A stretch of DNA of 42,367 bases from NCBI GenBank assembly GCA_002493595.1, contig DKZG01000030.1:1-42367 (forward strand), in the 5' to 3' direction. Below, in pieces: positions 17,447 to 25,245 of the stretch (its first letter is position 1; every line of letters begins with the position of its first letter). Under the pieces are notes generated by a model. The model was given only the letters and a program-made list of their open reading frames with translations. It had not been told where the DNA came from and ran no database searches. The position numbers and the translations under genes are program-made. The DNA is from Ruminococcaceae bacterium UBA7080. GTDB lineage: Bacteria > Bacillota > Clostridia > Oscillospirales > Acutalibacteraceae.

Positions 17447-17453
17447 CGAAAAA

Positions 17454-17531
17454 TTATTTGTCAAAGCTGGGATTAAATGCATAGTAGTTTTTGCTGTCAA
17501 GTTTGTCAGTAACAATTCTTAAACCTTCACC
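17454..17531 (-). pseudogene. cotJC: cotJC, detached 3' end
   Basis: Minus strand from the core at 17531 encodes GEGLRIVTDKLDSKNYY and then AFNPSFDK and a stop (17454-17456), the usual C-terminus of clostridial CotJC/manganese-catalase proteins. Codons join in frame to the piece at 40952-41297 when the intervening element is removed. The bidirectional terminator sits right behind the stop, as expected for the natural gene end. Confidence 0.82.
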
Positions 17532-17548
17532 TACACCCCAATCTTGTA
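17527..17548 (+). other. attL, element-side arm
   Basis: Core TCACC then TACAC, CCC, AATCTTGTA. The arm is the inverted counterpart of TACAAGATT...GTGTA next to the right core, giving the dyad expected of an attP for serine integrases. Confidence 0.78.
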
Positions 17549-17557
17549 GAAAATTAA

Positions 17558-17571
17558 GACCGATAACTCAA
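17558..17571 (-). repeat. 14-base repeat, left copy
   Basis: Minus strand TTGAGTTATCGGTC, identical to 39348-39361 upstream of the recombinase but in the opposite orientation. It is 27 bases inside attL. Confidence 0.6.
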
Positions 17572-17592
17572 AAATCATCAGCACTTGTAAAT

Positions 17593-17859
17593 TCATAATG
17601 ATCTTTCAATTACAGTGAATTTTGTGCAGATGTCAATTAATTTATCATCACCGATTTTGTGATTCAGTACATCTTCAAGATTATCATAGTATACATCATC
17701 AGAATGATCCTTTTGATTGCAAAACAGCCATTTTTTACCATCCAAAGAGCAAATTTCATAATCTGTATCATTCCATTCAAATACAATCTCAGAATGAGCT
17801 TTTACTGATTCAATAAATTCATATTTTGTTTTGTAATCAAAATCATATTCGTAACTCAT
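17593..17859 (-). CDS. Probable immunity protein, in frame inside the DUF4417 gene
   Basis: 88 aa, acidic, starting MSYEYDFDYK and ending FTVIERSL. Its ATG at 17859 is preceded by AGGAG at 7 bases (AACAGGAGAACATAATATG), the usual layout of an immunity gene directly behind a toxin. No stop separates it from the upstream toxin-like part, so it can be made both alone and as a fusion tail. I recognise no named family. Confidence 0.55.
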   Translation of the reverse strand: MSYEYDFDYKTKYEFIESVKAHSEIVFEWNDTDYEICSLDGKKWLFCNQKDHSDDVYYDNLEDVLNHKIGDDKLIDICTKFTVIERSL

Positions 17860-18954
17860 ATTATGTTCTCCTGTTTTTTTATAATATTTAAATTCCGGAA
17901 TATTTCCATCGAAATAATTCGTTTCTCCTAACCATTCAGGATTACCTCTCTCGGTATTCCATCCTATTTTATTGTCGTGAGGATTAGAATGATTGGCAGA
18001 ATTTCCATGGTCTGTAAACTGTCGCTCATTAATTGCTCTGCCTTCATCACCGATTTTGGTTTCAACCCAATATCCACCCTTTTTAGTAGGAATAAATGTT
18101 CGTTTTATTTCACCGGGTTTACCAAAAAATCTTTCTTCCCAGGGTTTATCGGGATGAGGTCGCCATTGACCGCCGTGAACACTTCCGCTACCTTTTAAAA
18201 ATAAGGATGAATTATCATTATGTTTTATAACAATATTACTGTTTGATGAAAGTGTTTCTATGCCCAATAAGTATTTTTCCATCTGTGTATATGGCAATTC
18301 CACTTTATCGTCATCATAATGTTGCCACGAGCTTAAATCATAATCAACGAATAAAATATTGCCTTCCATTTCAGGAAAAGGATAATGGTAGCAAATAATT
18401 GTTTCAGGCTCAATGCATTTCAGCATCTCATTATAGCCTGCCATAAAGAAATCCTTTTGGTCTGCTCTGTTGCCGTGTGCACTTGCCATATAAGTCGATA
18501 CTGCAACTGTACTTCCTTTTTCAATACCATTAAAGCAGAAATCAAAAGTATTTTCAAGTCCCCAGCTGACTGTCGGTATAACTCGAATACCTTTATCTGC
18601 CAAATATGCACCTACCCATCTGTTGCGAAATGTGTTATATCTCTGCATATATTCATTCATTTCAATGTACATACTAAAATCAGGTGTAAGAACCGCCTTA
18701 TATTGAGATAACTTTTCAATATACTTATCAGGATTATTCCATATATCTTCAAATTTATAATCATATAAAAAGAAATGGACAAAACGATTAAAATGCGTAT
18801 CTCTGTTTGTTTTGGCAATATCAAAGCCAATAAGCCTTAATCCTTCTTTTTCATCATCCTGCAAAGAAACCTTTTTCAGCATTGGCATATCCGTGCCAAA
18901 TTGATTTCTTAAAAACATAGGATTTGTTCTGTATTTATAATTTTCTTCTGTCAT
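17593..18954 (-). CDS. DUF4417 protein with toxin-like C-terminal part
   Basis: 453 aa. Residues about 1-235 match the DUF4417 pattern: FVHFFLYDYKFEDIWNNP, VLTPDFSMYIEM, YNTFRNRWVGAYLADKGI and VSWG. Residues about 250-355 change style: Gly/Trp/Pro-rich with TDHGNSANHSNPHD, the His/Asp-rich look of polymorphic-toxin nuclease tails. The last 88 residues look like a separate small acidic protein read through in frame (see next entry). Start 18954 follows AAAGGAG; the GTG/TTG at 18990 has none. First gene inside attL, transcribed toward it. Enzymatic activity is not established. Confidence 0.7.
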   Translation of the reverse strand: MTEENYKYRTNPMFLRNQFGTDMPMLKKVSLQDDEKEGLRLIGFDIAKTNRDTHFNRFVHFFLYDYKFEDIWNNPDKYIEKLSQYKAVLTPDFSMYIEMNEYMQRYNTFRNRWVGAYLADKGIRVIPTVSWGLENTFDFCFNGIEKGSTVAVSTYMASAHGNRADQKDFFMAGYNEMLKCIEPETIICYHYPFPEMEGNILFVDYDLSSWQHYDDDKVELPYTQMEKYLLGIETLSSNSNIVIKHNDNSSLFLKGSGSVHGGQWRPHPDKPWEERFFGKPGEIKRTFIPTKKGGYWVETKIGDEGRAINERQFTDHGNSANHSNPHDNKIGWNTERGNPEWLGETNYFDGNIPEFKYYKKTGEHNMSYEYDFDYKTKYEFIESVKAHSEIVFEWNDTDYEICSLDGKKWLFCNQKDHSDDVYYDNLEDVLNHKIGDDKLIDICTKFTVIERSL

Positions 18955-19056
18955 AGTAAGTATGACTCCTTTCTGCAAATTCGGACTCAATAATCCAGTT
19001 TAGCAGATTAGAGATGAAATACTGTTTTGTCAAGCATTTTAGGTAAAATTTAATAA

Positions 19057-19080
19057 AATATAGTGTTTACGCACTATATT
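19057..19080. repeat. Inverted repeat between divergent genes
   Basis: AATATAGTG, TTTACG, CACTATATT. It lies between the start of the DUF4417 gene (minus) and the phosphatase gene (plus) and could be an operator for either. Confidence 0.5.
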
Positions 19081-19129
19081 CTAAAGTAAAATGAGGTATG
19101 TAAATACGGATGAAAAGTAATCATTTTTA

Positions 19130-19158
19130 TTGACAACAATGCACTAATAAAATATCAT
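19130..19158 (+). promoter_or_regulatory. Promoter for phosphatase gene
   Basis: TTGACA (19130-19135), 17-base spacer, TATCAT (19153-19158). The start of transcription would fall at about 19165, the A of the ATG. Confidence 0.6.
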
Positions 19159-19164
19159 ATAACT

Positions 19165-19629
19165 ATGATTAAGATTATGTTTGTATGCCACGGCAATATT
19201 TGCCGTTCGCCGATGGCCGAATTTGTGTTAAAAGATATGGTTAAGCGCAGAGGTTTGGATAATGATTTTGTAATTGCTTCCTCTGCTACCAGTACGGAAG
19301 AAATATGGAACGGTGTGGGCAATCCTGTCTATCCGCCTGCAAAGGCTGTTCTTGAAAGTCACGGCATTGACCCGAACGGCAAAAGAGCCGTTCAGCTTAA
19401 GGCGAGCGACTACGATAAATACGATTTGTTCATCGGTATGGACAGTGCCAACATTCGCAATATGAAGCGTATTCTCGGCGGAGATAAAGACGGTAAAATC
19501 CATAAGCTGATGGAATACACAGGCAGTAGCGACGATGTTTCCGATCCTTGGTACACCCGTGATTTTGACAGGTGCTATAAGGATATTTATGCCGGCTGTG
19601 AGGCTCTGCTTGCATCTTTTGATATTTGA
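19165..19629 (+). CDS. Low molecular weight protein-tyrosine phosphatase
   Basis: 154 aa, complete family length. The P-loop CHGNICRS (C-x5-R-S) starts at residue 8 and the general-acid loop SDPWYTRDFD is near residue 125. It dephosphorylates phosphotyrosine proteins or small phosphoesters. No ribosome site precedes the ATG and the predicted -10 is only 6 bases upstream, so the transcript may be leaderless. It heads the accessory block of the element; its stop overlaps the region of the next start. Confidence 0.92.
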   Translation: MIKIMFVCHGNICRSPMAEFVLKDMVKRRGLDNDFVIASSATSTEEIWNGVGNPVYPPAKAVLESHGIDPNGKRAVQLKASDYDKYDLFIGMDSANIRNMKRILGGDKDGKIHKLMEYTGSSDDVSDPWYTRDFDRCYKDIYAGCEALLASFDI

Positions 19630-19649
19630 TTTTGAGAAAGAATTATAAT

Positions 19650-20156
19650 ATGGGAATAACGGATATTAAAATAAGAAAAATAAATCAGACTGACAGCCGT
19701 GAGGAGATAAGCAGTATTTATGAGCAAAGCTGGAAATATGCTTACAAGGGAATCATTCCGCAGGCATATTTGGACAGTATACCAAGCGGGCAATGGTGCG
19801 GTGCGTTTGATAATCCCGAGCGTTATACACTCGTTATGCTGGACGAGGATAAGATCATCGGCACATCAAGCTACTGCAAATCACGCTTTGCGGATTATAA
19901 GGACTGGGGCGAAATCATTTCCATCTATTTTCTGCCCGAATATATGGGCAAAGGCTACGGAAAACCTTTGCTTGAAAGGGCTGTTGAAGAATTAAAGGCT
20001 ATGGGCTTTGAAACTGTTTTTCTCCGGGTGCTTGAAGACAACAACAGAGCAAGACACTTTTATGAAAAGTGCGGTTTTAAGTACGGCGGCAAATATTATG
20101 ATGATATTATCGGCGGTAAACAGCTTCGTGAATTGCAGTATGTTTATAATGCCTAA
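19650..20156 (+). CDS. GNAT-family N-acetyltransferase
   Basis: 168 aa. Acetyl-CoA loop FLPEYMGKGYGKPLLERAV near residue 93 and LEDNNRARHFYEKCGFKYGG toward the end, as in RimI/PhnO-like GNATs. Start 19650 is preferred (GAGAAAG 12 bases upstream). Substrate unknown; such genes on mobile elements sometimes modify antibiotics or toxins, but nothing here shows that. Confidence 0.87.
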   Translation: MGITDIKIRKINQTDSREEISSIYEQSWKYAYKGIIPQAYLDSIPSGQWCGAFDNPERYTLVMLDEDKIIGTSSYCKSRFADYKDWGEIISIYFLPEYMGKGYGKPLLERAVEELKAMGFETVFLRVLEDNNRARHFYEKCGFKYGGKYYDDIIGGKQLRELQYVYNA

Positions 20157-20171
20157 ATAGGAGATGATATT

Positions 20172-20642
20172 ATGCATTTCGGATTTTCATATGTCGGCTT
20201 GCTTTATCTTGCCATGCTTTTTATTCCGAATTTGTTCTGGACAAAAAATAAACCCGAAAACTACGATACATATGTCAGAAACGAAAGCAAAATACTGCAC
20301 ATTTTTGAAGGTGTCGGACAGGCTCTTGTAACCTGTATTGTTCTTGTTTTCAGGGATTTCAATATTCAGTTCGGCTCCTGTTGGTTACTGTGGCTGGCTG
20401 TGTCATTCCTTGCCATGGTGTTCTATGAGATTTACTGGATTAGATATTTTAAGAGCCAAAAGACGATGAAAGACTTTTATGGCAGCTTGCTTGGTATACC
20501 TGTTGCCGGTGCGTCACTGCCTGTGCTTGCATTTCTTTTGCTTGGCATATACGGCAGAAACATTCCGCTTATCATTGCCGTAATCCTTCTCGGAATCGGG
20601 CATATCGGAATACATATGCAGCATAAAAAGGAGATTGAATAA
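20172..20642 (+). CDS. Small integral membrane protein
   Basis: 156 aa with five predicted spans. It starts HFGFSYVGLLYLAMLFIPN, contains FWTKNKPENYD and EGVGQALVTC, and ends HMQHKKEIE in the cytoplasm. Ribosome site AGGAG at 9 bases. I recognise the general style (hypothetical membrane proteins of Clostridia) but no function. The next start codon directly abuts its stop. Confidence 0.7.
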   Translation: MHFGFSYVGLLYLAMLFIPNLFWTKNKPENYDTYVRNESKILHIFEGVGQALVTCIVLVFRDFNIQFGSCWLLWLAVSFLAMVFYEIYWIRYFKSQKTMKDFYGSLLGIPVAGASLPVLAFLLLGIYGRNIPLIIAVILLGIGHIGIHMQHKKEIE

Positions 20643-21158
20643 ATGTTGGAGTTAAGACAATATGAAAAAAGGGATGCAAAAGCTATTGTAAAGTGGCTGA
20701 AAAGTGAATATGCGTTTCGTCAGTGGAGTGCAGACCGATATGAAAGTTATCCCATATCAGCTGAGGATATGAACAGGTACTATTCACAGTACAGTGATGA
20801 TGAGTTATACAAATTAACCATAGTTGATGATGAAATCATCGGGCATCTTACAATACGATTTATTGATGAAACAAGGAAAATCGCTCGTCTTGGCTTTGTT
20901 ATTGTGGACGATACAAAAAGGGGACAGGGCTATGGCAAACAACTTGTTACATCTGCTATTACATATACATTCGGAGAATTAAAGGCAGATAAAGTCACCT
21001 TGGGTGTTTTTGAAAATAACACCCCTGCCATTCAGTGCTATCTTTCCTGTGGCTTTAAAATCGTTGAAAGAGAAACAACCGAAAGATATCCGTGTATGGG
21101 TGAAATTTGGAATTGCATTGAGATGGAGATTACATATGAGCAATATTATAAAGTTTGA
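20643..21158 (+). CDS. GNAT-family N-acetyltransferase with altered tail
   Basis: 171 aa. Acetyl-CoA loop VDDTKRGQGYGKQLVTSAI near residue 89 and FENNTPAIQCYLSCGFKIV behind it. The ATG follows the previous stop with no gap; AAAGGAG is in the preceding gene. The C-terminus reads WNCIEMEITYEQYYKV, whereas a relic 900 bases downstream encodes WNCIEPEIE and stop, which I take as the original ending. Confidence 0.85.
   Translation: MLELRQYEKRDAKAIVKWLKSEYAFRQWSADRYESYPISAEDMNRYYSQYSDDELYKLTIVDDEIIGHLTIRFIDETRKIARLGFVIVDDTKRGQGYGKQLVTSAITYTFGELKADKVTLGVFENNTPAIQCYLSCGFKIVERETTERYPCMGEIWNCIEMEITYEQYYKV
21108..21130 (+). repeat. Short direct repeat, copy 1 (end of GNAT gene)
   Basis: TGGAATTGCATTGAG followed by two different bases and GGAGAT; shared with 22008-22030. 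Confidence 0.7.
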
Positions 21159-21696
21159 AAACAGAAAAGAATTCAGAAACTGGCTTTGTGATAATTGCCA
21201 ATCAAGTAACGGTGTTTGGCTTTTATTTGGTAAATCCAAGGGTCCTAAGACGATAAAAGCATACGAAGCACTTGAAGAGGCTTTGTGTTTTGGCTGGATA
21301 GATGGTCAAATGCAAAGTATTGATGATAAAACCTATAAGAAGTATTTTTCTATGCGCAGAAAGAATAGCCGATGGTCTGAAAAAAACAAGGAATTGGTTA
21401 AAAGCCTAGAAAAGCAGGAACTTATGACTGATTTTGGAAGAAACAAAATACAGGAAGCAAAGAATAACGGTCAATGGGATGCGCCAAAGCCCCCTGCAAT
21501 TACCGATGAACAGATTGCTTGTTTATCCCAGTTGCTTGAAGAATATGAGCCTGCTTTTTCAAATTTTCAGAATATGTCTCTGTCTGTAAAGAAAACATAT
21601 ACACGGGCATATTTTGATGCTAAAACAGATGCGGGACGGGAAAAACGAATTATATGGATGGTAGACAGACTAAATAAAAACCTAAAACCTATGTAA
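21136..21696 (+). CDS. YdeI/OmdA-like family protein
   Basis: 186 aa. GVWLLFGKSKGPKTI, EALEEALCFGWIDGQ and FSMRRKNSRWSEKNKE are the standard order of the bacteriocin-protection/OmpD-associated (YdeI) family. Its biochemical role is not known. Start 21136 has GGAG upstream and overlaps the GNAT gene by 23 bases, so the two are coupled. An open upstream extension is only the GNAT gene in another frame. Confidence 0.85.
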   Translation: MSNIIKFENRKEFRNWLCDNCQSSNGVWLLFGKSKGPKTIKAYEALEEALCFGWIDGQMQSIDDKTYKKYFSMRRKNSRWSEKNKELVKSLEKQELMTDFGRNKIQEAKNNGQWDAPKPPAITDEQIACLSQLLEEYEPAFSNFQNMSLSVKKTYTRAYFDAKTDAGREKRIIWMVDRLNKNLKPM

Positions 21697-21740
21697 CGAA
21701 AAAACTTTTTTGTTATATAGCGATAAAGGAGAATATGATT

Positions 21741-21995
21741 ATGTCAGATTTAACCTCAATGAGAAATATAGGAAAAGAACTTGAAAGAAAATTGAAATTA
21801 GCCGGTATAGAAACAGCAGAGAATTTGATAGCCATCGGCAGCAGAGAGTCCTATTTTAAATTAAAACTGCGTTTCCCGGAGGTGTGCTCTGTTCATCTCT
21901 ATGCTCTTCAGGGGGCAATTGAAAATACCGATTTTAACAAGTTGTCTGACGAAACCAAAAAAGAGTTGAAAGCTTTTGCAGACAGTTTAAAATGA
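21741..21995 (+). CDS. TfoX C-terminal domain protein
   Basis: 84 aa, all of it the helix-hairpin-helix-like C-terminal domain of TfoX/Sxy: LTSMRNIGKELERKLKLAGIE, LIAIGSRESYFKL and VCSVHLYALQGAIEN. The N-terminal TfoX domain is absent, as in many stand-alone Firmicutes copies. ATG 21741 (AAAGGAG at 9 bases) is preferred over the ATG at 21735. No competence role is implied. Confidence 0.85.
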   Translation: MSDLTSMRNIGKELERKLKLAGIETAENLIAIGSRESYFKLKLRFPEVCSVHLYALQGAIENTDFNKLSDETKKELKAFADSLK

Positions 21996-22007
21996 TTAAT
22001 TTAGATA

Positions 22008-22037
22008 TGGAATTGCATTGAGCCGGAGATAGAATAA
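22008..22037 (+). pseudogene. Relic of a GNAT gene end
   Basis: Codons W N C I E P E I E and stop, near identical over the first 23 bases to the end of the GNAT gene at 21108-21130. Nothing upstream in frame continues the gene. Confidence 0.6.
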
Positions 22038-22059
22038 TTGAATTTTTTGGGGAGAAATA

Positions 22060-22508
22060 ATGGAACCGAATAAAATACTGGGTTATTGTATAGAAAATTT
22101 GGAAGGCACGGTTTTAGTAAACAGCTGGGGTGAAAAAGGGATTTTCTATAACCCTGAAAACAAGCTAAACGCGGAATATACATACTGACAATTAAAGACA
22201 AAGACGGAGATAATGACAAAGGCTCTGCACTGAACAGAGACGGTGTTTACCGTGTGAATTTAGGTATACGCAAACAGACTTTTCTTAATATGTTCACTGC
22301 TGTGCCGAAAAGACAGGCTAAAGGCTGTGTTGTGGATATGGATTATGACTTTACCCAAATCGATAAAATTATTCCGCATCCCGTATATGCGTGGATGAGC
22401 TGGATATGTGTCCTCAATCCAAGCAATAAAACCTTTGAAACATTATAGCCTTTGATTGATGAAGCATATGAATATGCAAAGGAAAAATATAAAAAGAAAA
22501 AATTATAA
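22060..22508 (+). pseudogene. DUF6194-like gene, frameshifted and interrupted
   Basis: ATG 22060 behind GGGGAG begins MEPNKILGYCIENLEG and VLVNSWGEKGIFYNP, then the frame stops near 22188. The homologous sequence continues in another frame: LTIKDKDGDNDKGS, YRVNLGIRKQTF, KGCVVDMDYDF and HPVYAWMSWICVLNP, with a TAG at 22446-22448 before the true end DEAYEYAKEKYK at 22508. So at least one frameshift and one nonsense change. The order fits the DUF6194 family as I remember it. Confidence 0.75.
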
Positions 22509-22526
22509 CTATCTAAGGTGATTGAT

Positions 22527-23156
22527 ATGGCAAATACATACAAGGTTATTGACGAAAAGAATTGGGAAAGGGCAATGCATTGTGCTGTTTTCAGAAACAG
22601 TGTTGAGCCTGCTTTCTGCGTTACCTTTGAGGTCGATGTTACGGATTTTCTAGACAGGACAAGACGGCAGAATTTGTCCTTTACGCTTTCTATGGTATAC
22701 GCCGTATGCAAATGTGCAAATGAAATTGAGGCATTCCGATATCGTTTTTTTGACGGGCAGGTCGTTTTATTTGACAAAATCGATACGGCATTTACCTATC
22801 TGAACAAGGAAACGGAACTGTTTAAGGTTGTAAATGCTCCTATGGCAGAAACGCTTGGGGATTATGTGAAGTCTGCGGCAGAACTTGCAGAGAATCAAAA
22901 AGCGTATTTCACGGGACCGCTCGGCAATGATGTGTTTCAGTGCTCGCCGATGCCGTTTTTGACCTATACGCACATTTCGCACACCAATTCGGGCAAAAAG
23001 GATAATGCAACGCCTTTATTTGACTGGGGCAAGTATTATGAGAAGGACGGCAGAGTGGTAATGCCTGTATCCGCGCAGGCGCACCATTCCTTTGTGGACG
23101 GAATACATATCGGTCAGTTTGCAGAAAAATTACAGAAATACCTGAATGAACATTAA
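22527..23156 (+). CDS. Chloramphenicol acetyltransferase-like (CatA family) protein
   Basis: 209 aa, usual type-A CAT length. The catalytic motif HHSFVDGIHIGQF (HHxxxDG) is intact near residue 185, and FTLSMVYAVCKCANEIEAFRYR plus TYTHISHTNSG follow the CAT fold. Acetyl-CoA-dependent O-acetyl transfer is expected; many gut-Clostridia homologues of this kind have not been shown to confer chloramphenicol resistance. ATG 22527 has AAGGTG at 8 bases. Confidence 0.82.
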   Translation: MANTYKVIDEKNWERAMHCAVFRNSVEPAFCVTFEVDVTDFLDRTRRQNLSFTLSMVYAVCKCANEIEAFRYRFFDGQVVLFDKIDTAFTYLNKETELFKVVNAPMAETLGDYVKSAAELAENQKAYFTGPLGNDVFQCSPMPFLTYTHISHTNSGKKDNATPLFDWGKYYEKDGRVVMPVSAQAHHSFVDGIHIGQFAEKLQKYLNEH

Positions 23157-23194
23157 ATGCAAATGTATATCACTATTTGAAGGAGTACTATTTT

Positions 23195-23512
23195 ATGGAC
23201 GGAAAAACAAGTGTAAAGTATCTTCAATCTTATATCAGGCAAAAGGATTACCACCCAGAATTAAAAAAGGACTACTTTTTGAAGCTGTCCGAAGAGGTTG
23301 GCGAGCTTGCCGAGGCTTTGAGAAAAGATATTTTATATAAAGACAGCGACAGCATTAAAGGTACGATTGACGAAGAAATATGGGATGTGATTTATTACGC
23401 TTTGGCAATTGCAAACTGCTATGATATTGATGTCGAAAGCGTAATAAAAATTAAAGAAGAAATCAATAACCAAAAGTATAATACGGGAATTGTATTTGAA
23501 GAAAATCATTAG
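23195..23512 (+). CDS. MazG-like nucleotide pyrophosphohydrolase
   Basis: 105 aa, one all-alpha MazG-type domain: KLSEEVGELAEALRKD (EExxE) near residue 28 and DEEIWDVIYYALAIAN (ExxD) near 58 provide the Mg2+-binding acids. It would hydrolyse non-canonical or excess NTPs. Start 23195 has GAAGGAG at 11 bases. Confidence 0.85.
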   Translation: MDGKTSVKYLQSYIRQKDYHPELKKDYFLKLSEEVGELAEALRKDILYKDSDSIKGTIDEEIWDVIYYALAIANCYDIDVESVIKIKEEINNQKYNTGIVFEENH

Positions 23513-23550
23513 CGCCTAATTTATGGAGTGCTTTGAAAGAGGTGTTATAG

Positions 23551-24039
23551 GTGAATGGTCAATTAAGAAATATGGCAACGATTTACATAAAGAATGATAA
23601 TAAATTTCTTTTGCTTGACAGAATCGGCTCAAAGGTTATTGAACGTTCGTGGTGCGGAGTCGGCGGTCATTTTGAACCGAATGAGATCAACGACGCAAGG
23701 ACTGCTGTTCTGCGTGAGATGAATGAAGAAATAGGGATTACCAAAAAGGATTTGAAGAATCTTGATTTAAGATATGTTGCTCTGCGGATTGTTAAAGGCG
23801 AACTCAGAATTAACTACTATTTCTTTGCTGACTTAAAAGAAAATGCTCAGATTAATTATAACTGCAATGAGGGAATACTCGAATGGGTTTCATTTGATGA
23901 GGCAAATACCAAAAAAATGCCTTATATTGCACAAAAAGTTATCGAGCATTATCTTGAAACCGGAATTGATACAAAGAACTTTTATTCCGTAACCGTTGCT
24001 GATGAGAAAGTAAACATCATTTCTATGGGTGTCTTGTAA
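23551..24039 (+). CDS. NUDIX hydrolase
   Basis: 162 aa. The Nudix box runs from GGHFEPNEINDARTAVLREM to NEEIGI near residues 33-58 with the REUxEE acids intact. Substrate not evident; the RIGSKVIERSWCGVGGH lead-in resembles 8-oxo-dGTP diphosphatase-type (MutT/ADP-ribose) Clostridia proteins. GTG start at 23551 after GAGGTG; an ATG at 23572 is possible. Convergent with the next gene across a terminator. Confidence 0.9.
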   Translation: MNGQLRNMATIYIKNDNKFLLLDRIGSKVIERSWCGVGGHFEPNEINDARTAVLREMNEEIGITKKDLKNLDLRYVALRIVKGELRINYYFFADLKENAQINYNCNEGILEWVSFDEANTKKMPYIAQKVIEHYLETGIDTKNFYSVTVADEKVNIISMGVL

Positions 24040-24089
24040 TGGTTGATGTAGTTTTAGGATAGTTTGTAAAGCTATATAATTGCATAATA

Positions 24090-24127
24090 AAAGCGTTGGA
24101 GAAATTCAAATCTCCAACGCTTTATCT
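24090..24127. terminator. Bidirectional terminator
   Basis: AAAGCGTTGGAGA (24090-24102) pairs with TCTCCAACGCTTT (24111-24123) between convergent genes. Confidence 0.85.
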
Positions 24128-24163
24128 CTGTATTAAACTTTTTAAATTTGCATAATAGTATCA

Positions 24164-24910
24164 TTACCAAATCAATGGAATGATATCGTTATAAACACAT
24201 ATAAATTCTGCGTTTACTGCTTTATCCATATGATAATGCCCAAAGAACCACTTTTTGAATTTTAACTCATTTTGTACCTTTTGATGATAATTTGTAAGAA
24301 TATCTGATTTAAAATTACTGTCTAATAAAAACTGAACACTTGTAGGCGCACAATGAGAAATTACATAATCTACATTAAAATTAACCTTTTGAAGATTATT
24401 TAATCCATTTTGCATTTCCTCTTCTGTTGGTAATTCGCGCTCCCACCAAGAAAAATTTCTGATCCTGAAGTATCTGCCTGTTTTTCGATATAAATATATT
24501 CTGTCTTCTTCCGACATATCAAGTATTCCGTCTTGAATATCGTGTGACGAAGCTCCGCCAAAAGTAAAAATCTTTTTATCATTAAGAGTAAAAACTTCAC
24601 CGCGCATTAAATGATAAACAGATGAGCGTATTTGATGAATCTTACCGCCATTCCAGGTTGTTTGAGGATAATTATACAGTCTATCAAAATTTTCATGATT
24701 ACCATCAACAAATAAAGCGGTGAACGGCTTATCATTTAACCAATCAAGCCAATATTTTTCGTTGTTTGACTCTTCCTCATAATTCCATACTCCGCCGAAA
24801 TCACCGCAGATAATAACAAAATCATTCTTCGTTAATTCCTTTTGTTCAGGAAATCGTTTCGTTGAAAATTTTTGAAAATCTCCGTGACAGTCTCCGGTTA
24901 CATAAATCAT
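24164..24910 (-). CDS. Metallophosphoesterase
   Basis: 248 aa, calcineurin-like fold. Metal motifs: TGDCHGDF at the N-terminus, CGDFGGVW near residue 37, VDGNHENFDRL near 68, SHCAP near 190 and FGHYHMDK near 226. Probably a protein phosphatase or nucleotidase. Start at 24910 follows GAGGTGAT. It ends the accessory block and is divergent from the restriction cassette. Confidence 0.9.
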   Translation of the reverse strand: MIYVTGDCHGDFQKFSTKRFPEQKELTKNDFVIICGDFGGVWNYEEESNNEKYWLDWLNDKPFTALFVDGNHENFDRLYNYPQTTWNGGKIHQIRSSVYHLMRGEVFTLNDKKIFTFGGASSHDIQDGILDMSEEDRIYLYRKTGRYFRIRNFSWWERELPTEEEMQNGLNNLQKVNFNVDYVISHCAPTSVQFLLDSNFKSDILTNYHQKVQNELKFKKWFFGHYHMDKAVNAEFICVYNDIIPLIW

Positions 24911-25055
24911 ATCTATCACCTCGCTTGTAATTTAACATAATAATTGTAACTTAGCAAGTATATATTACATTATTTAAATACAATTCGTTAAAATTATGGC
25001 GAGCAGAAATAATTATATAGAATTGGAAATCAATATAAGCAAAACTATAAGTCAA

Positions 25056-25108
25056 GAGCAATTCAATTTTTGACCCGTATCATTTATTATATTGATAAAA
25101 AATTGCTC
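25056..25108. repeat. Inverted repeat upstream of restriction cassette
   Basis: GAGCAATT (25056-25063) and AATTGCTC (25101-25108), with a T tract behind the left arm and an A tract before the right. The 24920-25245 stretch is about 75-80% AT and has no gene; this repeat and the promoter are all I see in it. Confidence 0.5.
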
Positions 25109-25187
25109 GTTATGCAAGCGCAAATACTCAAAAATAATAGAATGGCCTAACATATATATGAAAATATTATATAGATTATTTAATTGA

Positions 25188-25216
25188 TTGAAAATTATGT
25201 CATATAATGTTATAAT
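25188..25216 (+). promoter_or_regulatory. Promoter of the restriction/Z1 cassette
   Basis: TTGAAA (25188-25193), 17-base spacer, TATAAT (25211-25216), 30 bases ahead of the methyltransferase ATG. No further terminator or comparable promoter is seen before 34730, so one transcript probably covers six genes. Confidence 0.75.
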
Positions 25217-25245
25217 TATTAAAATATATGCTTTTAGAGGGGCTT

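Noticed and set aside
22527..23156. Proven chloramphenicol resistance gene
   Set aside because: The CAT motif is intact but resistance cannot be inferred for this distant branch.
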